DNA of 64,000 bases, from assembly GCA_026874595.1 (NCBI GenBank), contig CM049322.1, positions 11,052,400 to 11,116,399 of the forward strand, written 5' to 3'. Both the position numbers and the translations under genes were made by a program. The stretch is from Sipunculus nudus. Taxonomy: Eukaryota > Annelida > Sipuncula > Golfingiida > Sipunculidae. Shown piece after piece: positions 1 to 11,552 of this stretch. Positions within the stretch are counted from its first letter, which is position 1. The number at the start of each line of letters is the position of its first letter. The notes under the pieces were generated by a model. That model was not told the DNA's origin. It saw only the letters and a program-made list of their open reading frames with translations, and did not search any database.

Positions 1-50
1 CCTTTGCCATCTCTCCAATGAATTCCAGTTTCCAAGCGCAGCGGAAGTAA
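1..50 (+). CDS. Copy A exon 9, 3' part
   Basis: Aligns without gaps to the end of exon 9 of copy B (36,643-36,858). The frame is set by B and ends in phase 1 (GTA A) before donor GTAAGTGC at 51. It encodes the last 16 residues of the second lipocalin domain. Confidence 0.85.
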   Translation, partial: FAISPMNSSFQAQRK

Positions 51-1789
51 GTAAGTGCAATTCTTATATCCAGGGGAGAAATATTTGAAGTGATTTCTAG
101 ATTTAAGCGGCATTAAAATCGTCAAATACATGTACCAATAAAGGTATCATGAAAAAGCCTGAGTGCAAAGGTAGATCACAACTCTTCAAAATAGAAACTT
201 ACATTGTAAGGAATGCAAGCCTCCACATGTATTCGCATTCACTAATTCGGCCAATATTCTTAGGTTAATTAGAGCATACGTGACCGTATATTTGTCTATA
301 TCAATTGATGACGTTCTTTAATCCGGATAATGTGCCCGACCAGATCCACGCTGAATGTTGTGCAACTTATTCTTTCCTTCTAATATATACAACATCTACA
401 CCTCAGTTGTCTAATTTAAATTGATTTTTTCCCTTATTATATGATTTAACATTTTCCTTGATTTTTTTATAGAAGGATAGTGCCTGTATCATTGATGATA
501 ACGAGATTATTTTATACTTCCAGACTGCCCTAGATTACAGCCAGCAGGTAAGTTATGTAACACTTATTTACCCGAGATTGATGTATGATTGACATAGGTT
601 CTGCCTGATTAGAACAATAATTAATCGAAAGGAGGACCGGCAGAAGACCCCAGTAACCTCAATATGGCCACATCGGCTCTAAGTCTATAGAAAGCCTAAA
701 ATATATTTGTTAAATACATTTTCATGATACGATAACAATATTTCCTTTTATATATATTCATTACCATACTATCCATAATCTACGTCTTATTTAAAGTATT
801 TAAACGTTCCAAAATGGGCTAACATTTAAAGACGATCCAATGAGGCATCTGACAAATGCAATGCAATGTCCTTAAGTTTTACAATATCATAAGCATTGTT
901 TAAAACCGCTTTTTCAAGGTACCTATCAACCTACATTAAAAAAAAAGAATTCATCTGATTTCTCGCCTCCGCTGTGTATATATTAATGATTTAAGGGTTT
1001 TTCTGGTTATGAAAAGTTCTTTTAAGGCCTCTGTGAAGGGGTATGAACATGTTTATGAACAACATGTTTGTAAACACAGCAGTGTTGAAGAAATGAAAAA
1101 AAAAATAACCAGATTCCATTGTTGAATTTGTTTTTCTTATTTCGGCCGGCTCCACGAAATATAAACACGTTGATATAAACAAAACAAGTGGCCTGAGTGC
1201 CGCGATATCCACGTTTTCTGGCCTTTTTTTTAAAAAAAAGCTCCTAGGGATTATCTAAATTTTATAAAGGTTAGATAGGTGATCGGGCCCCTTTAATATA
1301 AATATTAACACTATTAATATTAATGTCGATATTAATTGTTGGAGAAAATAATGTCTTTATTTCTTTTACCTCAGGATCTGGTTCCCCAAGTGGTGAGTTA
1401 ATTATATTTTGTGTGGCGCATTATTGTATATAAAGACGATAATTTTCTTTTTAGATAATTACAAATACATGTATTACAATTTCTGATATAAACATTGTAA
1501 TAACAGTGATACAGAGAAATTTGCATTGTTTATGTGATCTGCTTGATACTGTTATCCTTGCCATAAAGATCCGTTTGGTGATTAATGTTGTTTCGTACAT
1601 AGTTCCATTAAATTATTTCCAGTCGTTATTATCACATTTCTTTTATCACATTAGTTGAACCACGACTTAGCATTCAGAATAACTCAAAGTAATCGGCAAT
1701 ATGTTTTCTTTGGTATTCAAGGAATATCCGCTTTTGTGACAGCCAGTGTGATAACAGCAGTAGCAGGCGCCACCTACTGGGAATTTTAG
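1..1789 (+). CDS. Copy A: 3' end of two-domain lipocalin-like, GPI-anchored protein (partial)
   Basis: Last four exons of a paralogue of the complete gene at 23,603-38,287: exon 9 (partial) 1-50, exon 10 524-547, exon 11 1375-1392, exon 12 1722-1789 with stop TAG at 1787-1789. All introns are GT/AG and the phases (1,1,1) equal those of copy B. The exons encode the end of the second lipocalin domain (CHLSNEFQFPSAAEV), a CPRLQPA linker, a Gly/Ser/Pro stretch and the hydrophobic tail ISAFVTASVITAVAGATYW. That tail is consistent with a GPI-attachment signal. Compared with B, the Asn-Leu-Ser sequon in domain 2 is changed to His-Leu-Ser, and the tail end differs (Thr-Tyr-Trp-Glu-Phe instead of Asn-Tyr-Leu-Thr-Phe). 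The frame is open in every visible exon, so the gene looks intact as far as it is seen. The start lies left of the window. Confidence 0.85.
524..547 (+). CDS. Copy A exon 10 (24-nt micro-exon)
   Basis: Acceptor TTCCAG at 518-523, donor GTAAGT at 548. With the split codon before it, it encodes Asn followed by CPRLQPA. It is the same size and phase as exon 10 of copy B, and the surrounding introns have diverged more than the exon. Confidence 0.82.
1375..1392 (+). CDS. Copy A exon 11 (18-nt micro-exon)
   Basis: Acceptor CTCAG, donor GTGAGT. It encodes SGSPS between two split Gly codons. This small-residue stretch is the probable GPI attachment region. Size and phase match copy B. Confidence 0.8.
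1722..1789 (+). CDS. Copy A exon 12, terminal hydrophobic tail
   Basis: Acceptor TTCAAG, in-frame stop TAG. It encodes a 21-residue hydrophobic C-terminus, typical of a GPI signal that is removed after attachment. Homologous to 38,220-38,287. Confidence 0.82.
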
Positions 1790-2733
1790 TAAAAAGAACA
1801 ACTTCGCTGCAAGGGATGACACGTTCTATGTTTTCAAGAGCAACAAGTGGAAATTAGATTCACAATACTTGACAGAAATAATTGGTATAATCCAGCTGCG
1901 CTTTCTTAATGAAATGATGTTAGCGCTTCGTGATAGCCAATATAAAAGCAAAGATAGTAATACTTAAAATAATAATAAGAATAACTATCCTTAAAATAAT
2001 ATATTTTTCATAACATATTAGTAGTAATTATGAAACTCCAAGAGGTGGTACATAGGATTGGTCTATGGAAAACATAACAGAAAAAAACACATATCATTGT
2101 GATGGTTTTAGCAGAGGCGAAAGACTTGACGTTCTTTATAAGACTAACAAGAGAGGAGCAGAGGGTAGAAATGTTGTGACAGAAGATCTAACAAAGGTGG
2201 ACCTGGAGCTAAAGAAAAGGGCATCCCGCACAATAGAGCACATAAAGACGGACTGAAGGTCAAGTTTGTGAGAGGAAAGTTAATCATTGAAAGAAAACAA
2301 GTCCCCATTGACCGAACAGACGTTAACATAACGAAAGACTGAAAAACGTCAAACACATTCAAATAAGATTATCTTTATAAGACGCACCGGGAACCACTCA
2401 TGAATACGCTGTGGATTTACAAAGTGACGGCTTTGGTGTCTCTACCAGAGCCGTCTACGGGAAGTTAGTAATACTATTTCCCAATTTATGGTAAGAGAAA
2501 ACTGAGTTTAACAAAGACTAAAATATAACATATTCTTTCAGTTCTTTTAAATTTGTGCTCTACATGAAATTCAGATTTTAGGTTTCTTGAACAGGAAAGA
2601 ATAGGTTGACTTCTTTCAACAAAATATGGACACGTGGATATTGGACTCTATCGTATACACTAAGTTCATAATTTTGTATTTAGTTGAACAGGTCAGGTAC
2701 GACCTGTCATTTGTTGGACGTGATACTAATGAC

Positions 2734-2786
<53 letters not shown>

Positions 2787-2930
2787 TATGTGGAAAGTTG
2801 CTACGAGCCGCAGAGATTATTATGTATTATAGTAAACAATTACATAACAACGGAATATGTTTAGGTACCGGATTTGGGGTGAAAAGTGTTCAAGGTTTCC
2901 TGTGCCCATACCAATTTGTCGGGTCTGAAG
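1790..2930. other. 3' flank of copy A, non-coding
   Basis: Homologous to 38,288-39,440 behind copy B, with indels and stops that break every long frame. For example, a 63-codon frame at 2,065 is not kept in B. No clear polyadenylation signal is shared by the two copies. It contains an (AT)n run at 2,736-2,783 that is almost absent from the B counterpart. Confidence 0.6.
2736..2783. repeat. (AT)n microsatellite
   Basis: About 48 bp of uninterrupted AT dinucleotides. The corresponding place in the B flank (about 39,244) has only a few repeats. Confidence 0.95.
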
Positions 2931-5150
2931 TGTAGTTGGAAATGAAGTTATAATTTCATACCTTTTTTCTATAAATTAGCACCTCAGAGCCACGAATTGG
3001 TGTTTCCAGGACATGGTTTGCTTAGTAATTAATGGTACATACATAAACATGCCTTTTTGTAAATATATCCATATCAGTGCATACCGAAGTATAACAATTA
3101 AATATTAATTTTATTGTTTGTACAATTACAGTTACAATATAGTGTTTATGGTCAGGTCACATATAAACTGCTGCGCCCTCATTTTGGGTTGACCTCTTAT
3201 CTTTCCTTGTTGCACAGCGTCCATCTGTGCGTTTTCACACATTAACCCACATATCTTCGGGCTCGTTTGATCGACCGGGCTGACATTTTGCACCAGTGTA
3301 GCTCTTGGATGGCTTTATATCATACAACGAATAGTGGCGCCACCGGCAATCATGCCTAAACTTTACATGTGTATACATCTTGGATATTTTTCTCGATTTA
3401 AGGCACCAAAACATCCATTGTATTTATCTCAGAACTGGTTTAACATATCTTCCTGAAACTTTGCATCTGTATAAACCTCACATAGCTCTTTATTATACGC
3501 AAACTGGTGGCGCCACCTGCAACAACTTTTCGACAACTTCCTTCCCTTTGTCTGTCATAGGATAAAATTTCTGATAGCTCGGCATTCGTTTGAAATATCT
3601 TCCTACAATGTTGCACATGTATACATCTTGGAAAACTTTCTCGATTTTCTGGCATGTTGCACCACCTGCCTTCATGTTAACGATGCAGACATCCATACTA
3701 TCATCTCAGGACTGGTTTGACGTACAGGCCTGAAATATTACATGAGTATGGATTTTACATAGCTCTACAGTTTATACAAATGTGTCCCTCTGTTAATCTG
3801 CCTATGGTAAAAGTCACTCATATCTAAGCGGTGGTTTGACTTATCCAGCTGAAATTTTGCTTAGGTATACATCTTGGATAGCTTTCTCTTTCAAATAACA
3901 GATGGCGCCACCAACAATCATGTTTACGTGGGACACATCCGTGCTAATATGCAACACACCTCACTCTATTTCCCCTTGCTACTCAATCCATGTCTCACTT
4001 CACCCATGCCACTCTGATTTCGGCTGATACACACAGTCGCTTGTCGAATATCCGTATACTAGTTACTATCATTATCAGTTGATGTTTTTCAATACACCCT
4101 ACTTTGTCGGTATGGAGGGTAGTTGAAATCAATTTTTCTTTTTCTTTCGTTTCAATTAGGGCTAATGTCCACGGATAGATGTTCCCTGGAAACGATATGT
4201 TTAATAATAAATATCATATACATTAACATGTTTCTTTTTGTGACTTTTATTTATCATTGCACACCTAAATATAGTAATTAAATATTAATCATAATGCTGG
4301 AATCGTTAGTGAGAATAAAATAGACATGGATGGGGATTTACACTTGTTTGATATGTGTGAAGTATACGATATAAAAATAAGCACTATTATCATTGTCAGC
4401 TTATATTTTTCAATACATCCTTTTTATCGGCAGGACAATAATGATACCATATTTCTTACCCAATACGGCCCCAGGGCCATGGATAGATGATTTCCTGGAT
4501 ACGGTAAGTTAAATTATTAATGGTGCATACATTGACATACATGTTTATTTTTTGTGACTGTCATTATTCAGGGCATACTGTGTATTGCAACTAAATATTA
4601 TTGATCAATACTGTTTATATTTACAGTTACCATAAAGTAGTTATGGTTTCGCTTTATAGTAACTGTTGTAATATTGGTACAGTGTACAGTATACAAATGA
4701 CTAGTTTTGCCAGTATCAGTCTATATTTTTACAATACACTCTTTTGTTTAAGTGTTGAGTGTAGTTAAAACTATATTTTCTTATCCATAAGAGCTTTAGG
4801 GCCACGAATGGATGTTTTCCTGGATACCTAATGTTAAATTATCCCTTTTGATCCCTTTTGTGACTATTATTTAACAGTGCATACCTATGTACCTTAATAT
4901 TAATTGCAATGTTGTTATAGTTACAGCTACAACATCTTAATTGTGCCTTCGCTTGATACTGTTGCAATATGTGTAGGGTGTCCACTATAAAATCATTACT
5001 ATTTATCATAATCAGCTTATAATTTTCAATATATCCTTTTTATCGGTGTGGTACGTAGTTGAAACTATACTTTCCTGACTGTTGGGGCCTCAGATCCACA
5101 GATAGACATTTACTTAGACACGGTATGTTGAATAAATAATGGTGTAAAAA
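2930..5150. repeat. Tandem repeat family 2, about 310-bp period, interrupted by family 1
   Basis: A recurring block (purine-rich AGTTGAAACTATA start, then a core like GCCACGGATAGATG and CCTGGATACGG, then AATTATTAATGGT and TGTGAC segments) starts near 2,930, 4,120, 4,430, 4,740 and 5,050. The last four are spaced about 300-315 bp apart. The first is separated from the rest by the 125-bp repeat array. Only the first and last units remain behind copy B (39,440-39,650 and 41,500-41,750). The core in some units ends in GGTAAGT or GGTATGT and follows a CAG or TAG, so it resembles a small exon, but the frame is not kept between units. Confidence 0.7.
3180..4020. repeat. Tandem repeat family 1, about 125-165-bp period
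   Basis: Diverged units marked by GGTTTGAC(T/G)TA, CCTGAAAT(A/G)TTGCATG, GTATACATCTTGGATA, GTGGCGCCACCTGC and CTGCAGACATCCAT segments. The GGTTTGA-like marks lie near 3,264, 3,430, 3,578, 3,705 and 3,830. The same family is found at 7,440-8,340 and 39,660-40,280. Confidence 0.75.
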
Positions 5151-5229
5151 TTAATGTTGTTTTTATTTATATTTAGTTTAAATCATGATTATAACCCTAA
5201 TTTACATAGAATAGATAAAGTATTAAATT

Positions 5230-6790
5230 GGCAAAGAAACAATAAGATATTCAAAAGCTAAATGTAAAGAAAAACAGGGAAGAAGAAATGTGGATCTTTG
5301 GGGAATTACAGGAATTAGAAAATAAGGAAGATTTTACAGAAAAATATGAATATCTGAGTATCAAATTACAGAAAATATATAAAGAGAAAATAGAAGGAAT
5401 TATCACAAAAGCTAAAATAAGAAGAAAAAAAACACTCAATCTTTTTATTCCTCAGGGAAAAGAAATGGAAAGACAGAACATATAAAACAACTTAGGGATG
5501 AAAATTAAAATTTGATTACCGGCCTCTGGAATATATTTAATGAGGAAATATTCTTTTTAAATTATTTCCCTCCAGCCACAAGGGCACTAAAAATATCGCA
5601 GATAGTGTATTTTGTATGAATAATGATATTCAAAAATTAGCTTTGAATGAACAACAGTTATGTAAAGGATATTTATCTACAGAAAAATGCTTTAAGGCAG
5701 CAAAGAGTTTTAAAAGAATAACACGTCTCCTTGGAATGATAGTATAACAGCTTCATTTTAACAGATTTAGTTTTTTGTGCAGCTAACAGAAACTATGTCA
5801 TAACGTGTTAACTACTCTATGGATACTGAAGCTTTAACAACATCCCAGGGACAAGCAGTGATAATGCTGATAGAATAAAAGAAAAGGATCGATTTTACAG
5901 AAAAAAACCGCGCCCTGTTTCTTATTAGATATAGATTATAAAATCATGTCAAAAGCCATATCATTTAGAATAAAAAGAAAAATATATCAATGATAAAACA
6001 TATGAACCGATATGGATTTATGAAAAACACATCAGTAGCAGAAGCAATCATAACTATTTTAGATGTCATGTTGTATATAGATTATAATAAACAAAATAGA
6101 AACATAATAATGGGATACCTCTTACAATAGACCGCGAAAAGCTTTTGATACATTAGAGTGGAGGTTTATATATACATCATTGGAATATATACATACTTGT
6201 CTTATAACGGTGAACTATTAAACGAACATAACAATGAACCTTAAGTTCAAAGTATTTATTAAATCACTAATATTTGGAAGCAGAGGAATTTATCACTATC
6301 GGGGAGATTCTTAATATCAAAATCATTATGTTTCTCAAAGTTAAATCATGTTCTCTGCAATTTCTTTGGGTCAAAAAGTTTATTTTTAAATTATCTTCAT
6401 CAAGAGAATAGTCGAAATATAAACTTTAATTACTGGTTAAATAGTACATTTATTTTTTTTTACGAAGTTGTCCAGAAATTTTGGACTGAAATAAAAATTT
6501 ATTATAATATTGCTGCAGAGATAATCACTGAATATTCGTAGTCTTAGGTATGCAAGATAAGGAAAGTAAGAAAAAAAAAACTTTTACATGGAAATACTTT
6601 ATTTATAAAACAAAAACAGTACGTAGGCTAAATATTGATCGGTTTTAAAAATTATATGAAATATCAGCACAAGATAGAATGTCCCCTGACCATTGAAAGA
6701 AGCAATGAATGGCGACTGATTTTGGATTTCATGGAGAATAATCAAACTAAAGCAGAGAAATATTTCAGTAATCCACTTGGAAATTAGTCA
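5230..6790 (+). mobile_element. Decayed L1/Tx1-like LINE fragment (ORF2 linker and 3' part)
   Basis: A short open stretch at 5,288-5,485 (ELQELENKEDFTEKYEYLS, then KIYKEKIEGIITKAKIRR) matches the charged linker between endonuclease and reverse transcriptase in L1-type ORF2. The rest is broken by stops but aligns along its length with the better-preserved copy at 41,840-44,000. That copy has a recognisable Cys-Cys/His zinc motif near the end which this one has lost through a deletion at about 6,441. No intact reading frame remains. Confidence 0.7.
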
Positions 6791-7440
6791 ACATATTATT
6801 ACTATATATACTGTTTGTGTATAAGTATATTTATTGTCTTTTTTTATTGATAAGTCATTCCATAACATTAAGAAATTATAAAACATATACGTAAATTTAA
6901 TTTAAATGCAAGTTCGATGAGATGGAAGTGTTCCCAAGAAAATCAATGAGAGAAATAAAAACAATATAAACTATACTTAACAGGGCCTGAGATCTTGCTT
7001 TCTTGACCGTTCTAGGTACTATAGAAATACAGGATATACCCTGGGATAGGGGATTTTACGTACGCTCACCTGTGTTCGTGCAATATAACTATTCCTGAAA
7101 TTTGATCCTTTTCTTCTGAAATGACATATTTTTTTTTTGTCTGACACGGCGTACTTCGTGATACCAGTTGATAAATCACATTAAACACAAATGAGTTTTA
7201 CGGGAAATTATAAGATACACATCAGATAACAAAGCTGGTAATCATCAGGACATCAATCAGGTCTGTTCGTGTCTGTTGGTGTGTGTGTGTGAGCTGCTCA
7301 TTATTCCATTGTATCTATTTTTTTCGTATTATTTGTTGAGTATGGACGTTGAAAAGGGCAAGGAATAATATACATAAAGTAATCGGTCTTCACTGAAACA
7401 CGGCCATTGAGCGATGCTTTCCTTTAAGTCTGCAGAGCGC
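6790..7440. other. End of the A/B-shared flank, then unique spacer
   Basis: Similarity to the B flank stops near 6,985 (B position about 44,795). Beyond that I see no gene. A short (GT)n run lies at about 7,278-7,292. Confidence 0.55.
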
Positions 7441-8340
7441 TCTCTCTGGGTAAGTAAGCTGCGGACATCCATTCTTATATACCATTAATGGTTTGGTGTA
7501 TAGGTCTGAAATGTTGCATGTGTATGGATCCTACATAGCTGTTTATCCGCCTACATTTTTACAAAGTTTACAATATGTTTGTCTGCCTTAGGTTAACATC
7601 ACTCATAAATTGGTAGGGGTTTGACTTATCCACCTTGAATATTGCATGTGTATACATCTTGCATAGAGTTCTTGTTTATGTAACGGATGGCGCAACCTGC
7701 TATCATGTTTACGCTGCAGACACCCATGCCAATATCTCAGGACTTGTTATATTGGCCTGACAGTTTGCATCTTACATAGCTATTTATCATACCTAACACA
7801 TGTAACAGCGTCCATCTGTTCATCTGTCTAGGCCTAAAATCACTCATATCTTGGCAGTGGTTTGACTTATCCGCCTGAAATTTGCATTTGTATTCATCTT
7901 GTATAGAGTTCTTGATTTTGTAACGGATGGCGCAACCTGCTATCATGTTAACGCTGCAGACATCCATGCTAATATTTCATAACTGGCTTTAGGCATCAGC
8001 CTTGAATTTTAAATGGGTATAAATCTTATATAGCTCTAGAGCTTACACATATGTTGTGCCCGGCTTAACCCACTTTTGCATTGGGTCCATCTCTTCTTCT
8101 GCCTAGGGTAAACATCACTCATATCTCAGCAGTAGTTTGACTTATCCACCTGGATATTTGCATGTGTATACATCTTTTAATAGATTTCTAGATCAAGTGA
8201 CATTTCCAACTTGGTTACAAAGCAAACATCCATAGTAATGTGCAAGACGGCTCACATTTTATCCTCTCACCATTAGCTCAATCCCTGCCTCATTTCACCC
8301 ATATATCTTTGATTTCGGTAGATACATGTAGTCGCTCGCT
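7440..8340. repeat. Tandem repeat family 1, second array
   Basis: Six or more units of the family seen at 3,180-4,020, more regular here. Landmark positions near 7,487, 7,612, 7,737, 7,857, 7,980 and 8,131 give a period close to 125 bp. The GATGGCGCAACCTGC and CTGCAGACA(C/T)CCATGC segments recur almost exactly at 7,686 and 7,926. Confidence 0.8.
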
Positions 8341-8612
8341 GAGTACCAATATCCTATTTAGATAAATAATATTGTTTCTCTCTTATCGACCACAGTGTGC
8401 ATACCGAGTTTAAAAGGTTATTCTTAGTCAGTTTTACTGATATTTTTAATACATTTGAGCATAGACATTAAACTAAAAACCCTAATGTGACAAACATTTT
8501 CCGAATAAAGATTTTAGTTATAATTTAGAAGATCATTTTGCGGCATTTTCAAATGATTTAATATTTGAAAAAAAAAGTTCTTTTAAATTCTGTTTAAACA
8601 TGTTATGATTTA

Positions 8613-8624
8613 ATATATATATAC

Positions 8625-8683
<59 letters not shown>
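8613..8683. repeat. (AT)n microsatellite
   Basis: About 70 bp of AT repeats with two ATAC interruptions at the left side. Confidence 0.95.
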
Positions 8684-8686
<3 letters not shown>

Positions 8687-8689
8687 GCG

Positions 8690-9808
8690 TGTTATTCATA
8701 ATATGACATGATATGAACCAAATTAAGGTCACATTAGAGATTTTGGACCATAAAGTTGTTCAATTAGGTCTCTGCAGTCGCCAGTTCCTCCAAATGGCAG
8801 CCCCTCGGCTATATTTGTTGTCAGATTATTAAAAAATTATTATCACAAATATTCTAAAAGGGACACATTTCCAGAAAAAATCACAGCCCTATCTAAAGAG
8901 TCATTGCAAAACAATGTTTAGAATTTGAAAGCACTGATCCCTTCAATGGTTCAATGTTCTCTCAAATATTTGAAAATGAAATCAATTGGTTTTGCTATAG
9001 CAGCCTTACTGTTCTGTTATTTAATATGGCTGGTGAACTCATAGGCATCAACTGCCCCCATGAATTTGATAACTTTCTAAGATGCCGCCCTGGAACAATC
9101 TTTTTGTTCTGTGGCAGCTATATATGACATTGTGCAGGTGTGTTATTTGATAGGGCTGAACCTGCTATGGATACCAATCAACAATGCGAATTTGAGAAAG
9201 ATAAAACACATTCTGTTTGTGATATTGCGCGTGAAAGGATATCAACGATCATAGATTGGTCTGTAATTCGAAAGAGCTGGAGCTTTCATAGAAACAAACC
9301 ACCGTTGTTAAACTGAGAAAGATCAAGCATATTCCCTGTGATACATTGCGTATAACATCAAATCACCAGTTGTGCTGTGGAGACCATATTGGATTTCCAG
9401 TGGGTCTGTCATTTAAAAAACTCGAGCCCTCACAGACTTCAATTATCCTTATAAATTAAAAATGCAAATCTGTTCTTTTTGAGATAATGCCAGCAGAAAA
9501 AGCGTCACTGATGGACGAATGGAAGGAAGTTGAGCATCATGATCCATGTGTCACTTGTTATTATGTCAGCTCTGGTATTGAATGTCGGGATCTTTGTACA
9601 AACAACTTTGAAATTGGGTTGGTTCAGCATATTTAACTTTTAACAATGACAAGTTATGTGTAATTTGTTTACATTATCTTATTTTTTCTCTCTTTATTCA
9701 GGTAGACTGAACTGTTAAACAGCTGATCAGTGAACCTACATTTGTGGACACCACTGGATGTAAATTCTAAAACCTCAAAGAAGAAATCATAAAAAAAAAC
9801 TTGAAATA
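8690..9808. other. Spacer upstream of the HECT-like pseudogene
   Basis: No long frame. It contains at least two diverged roughly 120-bp repeats, with GAGAAAGAT(A/C)AA(A/G)CA followed by TTCTGTTTGTGATA or TTCCCTGTGATACA near 9,193 and 9,318. It may be the old upstream part of the retrocopy that follows. Confidence 0.4.
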
Positions 9809-11552
9809 ATGAGTTCTAAGCGAGGAAGAGGAGGCCGAAACAGTGACAGTGAAGAAAGAAGCATTGACAAAGATATTGACTGGCAAGAACTCTGGTAACA
9901 GGAATGTTAGAGGAGAATGAGAAGAGTGGAATTCAGGTGAATGAATATGGAGGACTGCGGTTTTAAACAAATAAGAGCTAAACCCTTTGGGGGGCACCAG
10001 ACATCTGGAGATAGAAAAGGCCCCTTAAATGTAAAAGCTGTTAAATACTGGTAAAACCTTGTTTTTTATCCAAATAGAAAGTCGTAGCAAAGGCTCCTGG
10101 ATGATTATAACTGTTGCAAAAAAAATTGGATCTCAGTTCTTCATTTGAAGAACATTATGAAAGGAGTAAAATGCATCTTCTTTGTTTCTATTTTTTTAAA
10201 CCAGACCCAAAGGGGACGAATCTTCACACAATGATCTGCAGTGCTCATGTATAGATTTGAAGAAAGAAGGCGAGGTTATGACGGAAAGCGTAAATACATG
10301 TGATCAGATGCCAAGGGGCAGCTGTAAATTTTAATGCGATGAAAGCAGCAGCAGCTGTAGATTGTGAACACTACCTAATGTATCAGTAGTTAAAACAGTA
10401 GTTTCAATAAGTTCCACCAGTTGTCAGTCGGACAAATAACTGACTGCAAAGCCACCACTAGCAGACACAAAGGAGACATATCTGATTACGCCGTAAGTTT
10501 AATATGTGGTGAGGTAAAAAACATTGAGAATACCCCTTTTAGTGACTCGGATTTCATGGTGAATCGGGTAGATTGTGAAAGTGTGAGTTTGGACAGTGAA
10601 GTCTAATTATGGCCTTTCTCTAATGGGCAAAGTGTTTTGAAAAATACCACATCTGAACCTGTCCCCAATTTTAATAAAAGTTAAGGTGCAGGTTCCTAAT
10701 CACAGACCAAAAGTTTTGATGGAATTGATACGTACTTTCAAAGATATATCATTATTGTCTATAAATGTAAGGAGGCTGGAGGAAGCTGTGACTGGAAATG
10801 AAGTGTTCAAGGATTGTCTCAGTGAATTTTGGAAAGAGTTCTACGAACAGGTCTGCATCGGCGATCAAGTTATGTCGCCATGATTTCCAACAAGAATAAT
10901 TGTGAGCAGTTGTTCGCCATAGGATAGAGAAGTAAAATTCTTCCCAGTTCATTTATTACAAATAATTCTTGAAGAGGCTGTATTTGGAGAATCCGAATCT
11001 GATCTCATATTAGGCTTCCTTCGATTCATTCCCTCTGATGAAATAGAAACCATTAGGAATGCACCTCAAAATTTCAAGTATGTCGACAAGGATGAGTTGA
11101 TGGATGTATTTGATAACCTAAATTGTAGAACGGATGTAAGTTCAGAAAACTCGGTGCCTTTACATCTGATATCCGCAAAGGGCTTTTCTAAAGCCAAGAC
11201 GATGAAACTGTTTTCATTGATGTATTACCCACACCAAAGAAAGTATGTCAGGTACTACGTTTTCCCAAACATATGACGGAGTGAGAGCAATAAGAGAATA
11301 ATAATAAGAGAACTGCATAGTGATCAACTGCAAAGATTCATGCGGTTTTGCACAGGGCTAACCACAATGCCCTCTAACACTGAGGCCATCGAGGTTAACT
11401 TTGTAAAGCTTGAGGGTATGGCCAGGCGCCCACTTGCCCAATAGTCCAGCATGATCTTTGAAGTACCATCATTTAACGAAAGTTAGATGGCTTTCCAACT
11501 GGAGTTTAACAGCGTGCTGTCCAGTGATGTGTGGGCAATGGATGTAGCATGA
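9809..11552 (+). pseudogene. HECT-domain-like protein pseudogene (G2E3-type family), intronless
   Basis: Successive frames, broken by stops and shifts, read like the HECT-like proteins that are expanded in some invertebrates. They include FWKEFYEQVCIGDQV (about 10,827), VKFFPVHLLQIILEEAVFGE followed by a LGFLRFIP segment (10,935-11,040), LQRFMRFCTGLTTMP (about 11,332) and FEVPSF...FQLEFNSVLSSD with the end at 11,550-11,552. These match the canonical order N-lobe, FPV..., 'F.RF.TG', 'RP.A.TC', '.E.P...F..EF'. The site of the catalytic Cys reads stop-Ser-Ser, so an enzyme cannot be made. No intron signature is seen, which suggests a retrocopy. The first part (9,809-9,898, SSKRGRGGRNSDSEER) may be its N-terminus. 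The family assignment is from memory of motifs and no search was run. Confidence 0.6.

Noticed and set aside
2065-2256. 63-codon frame downstream of copy A
   Set aside because: Frameshifted in the copy B counterpart, so probably non-coding 3' flank.
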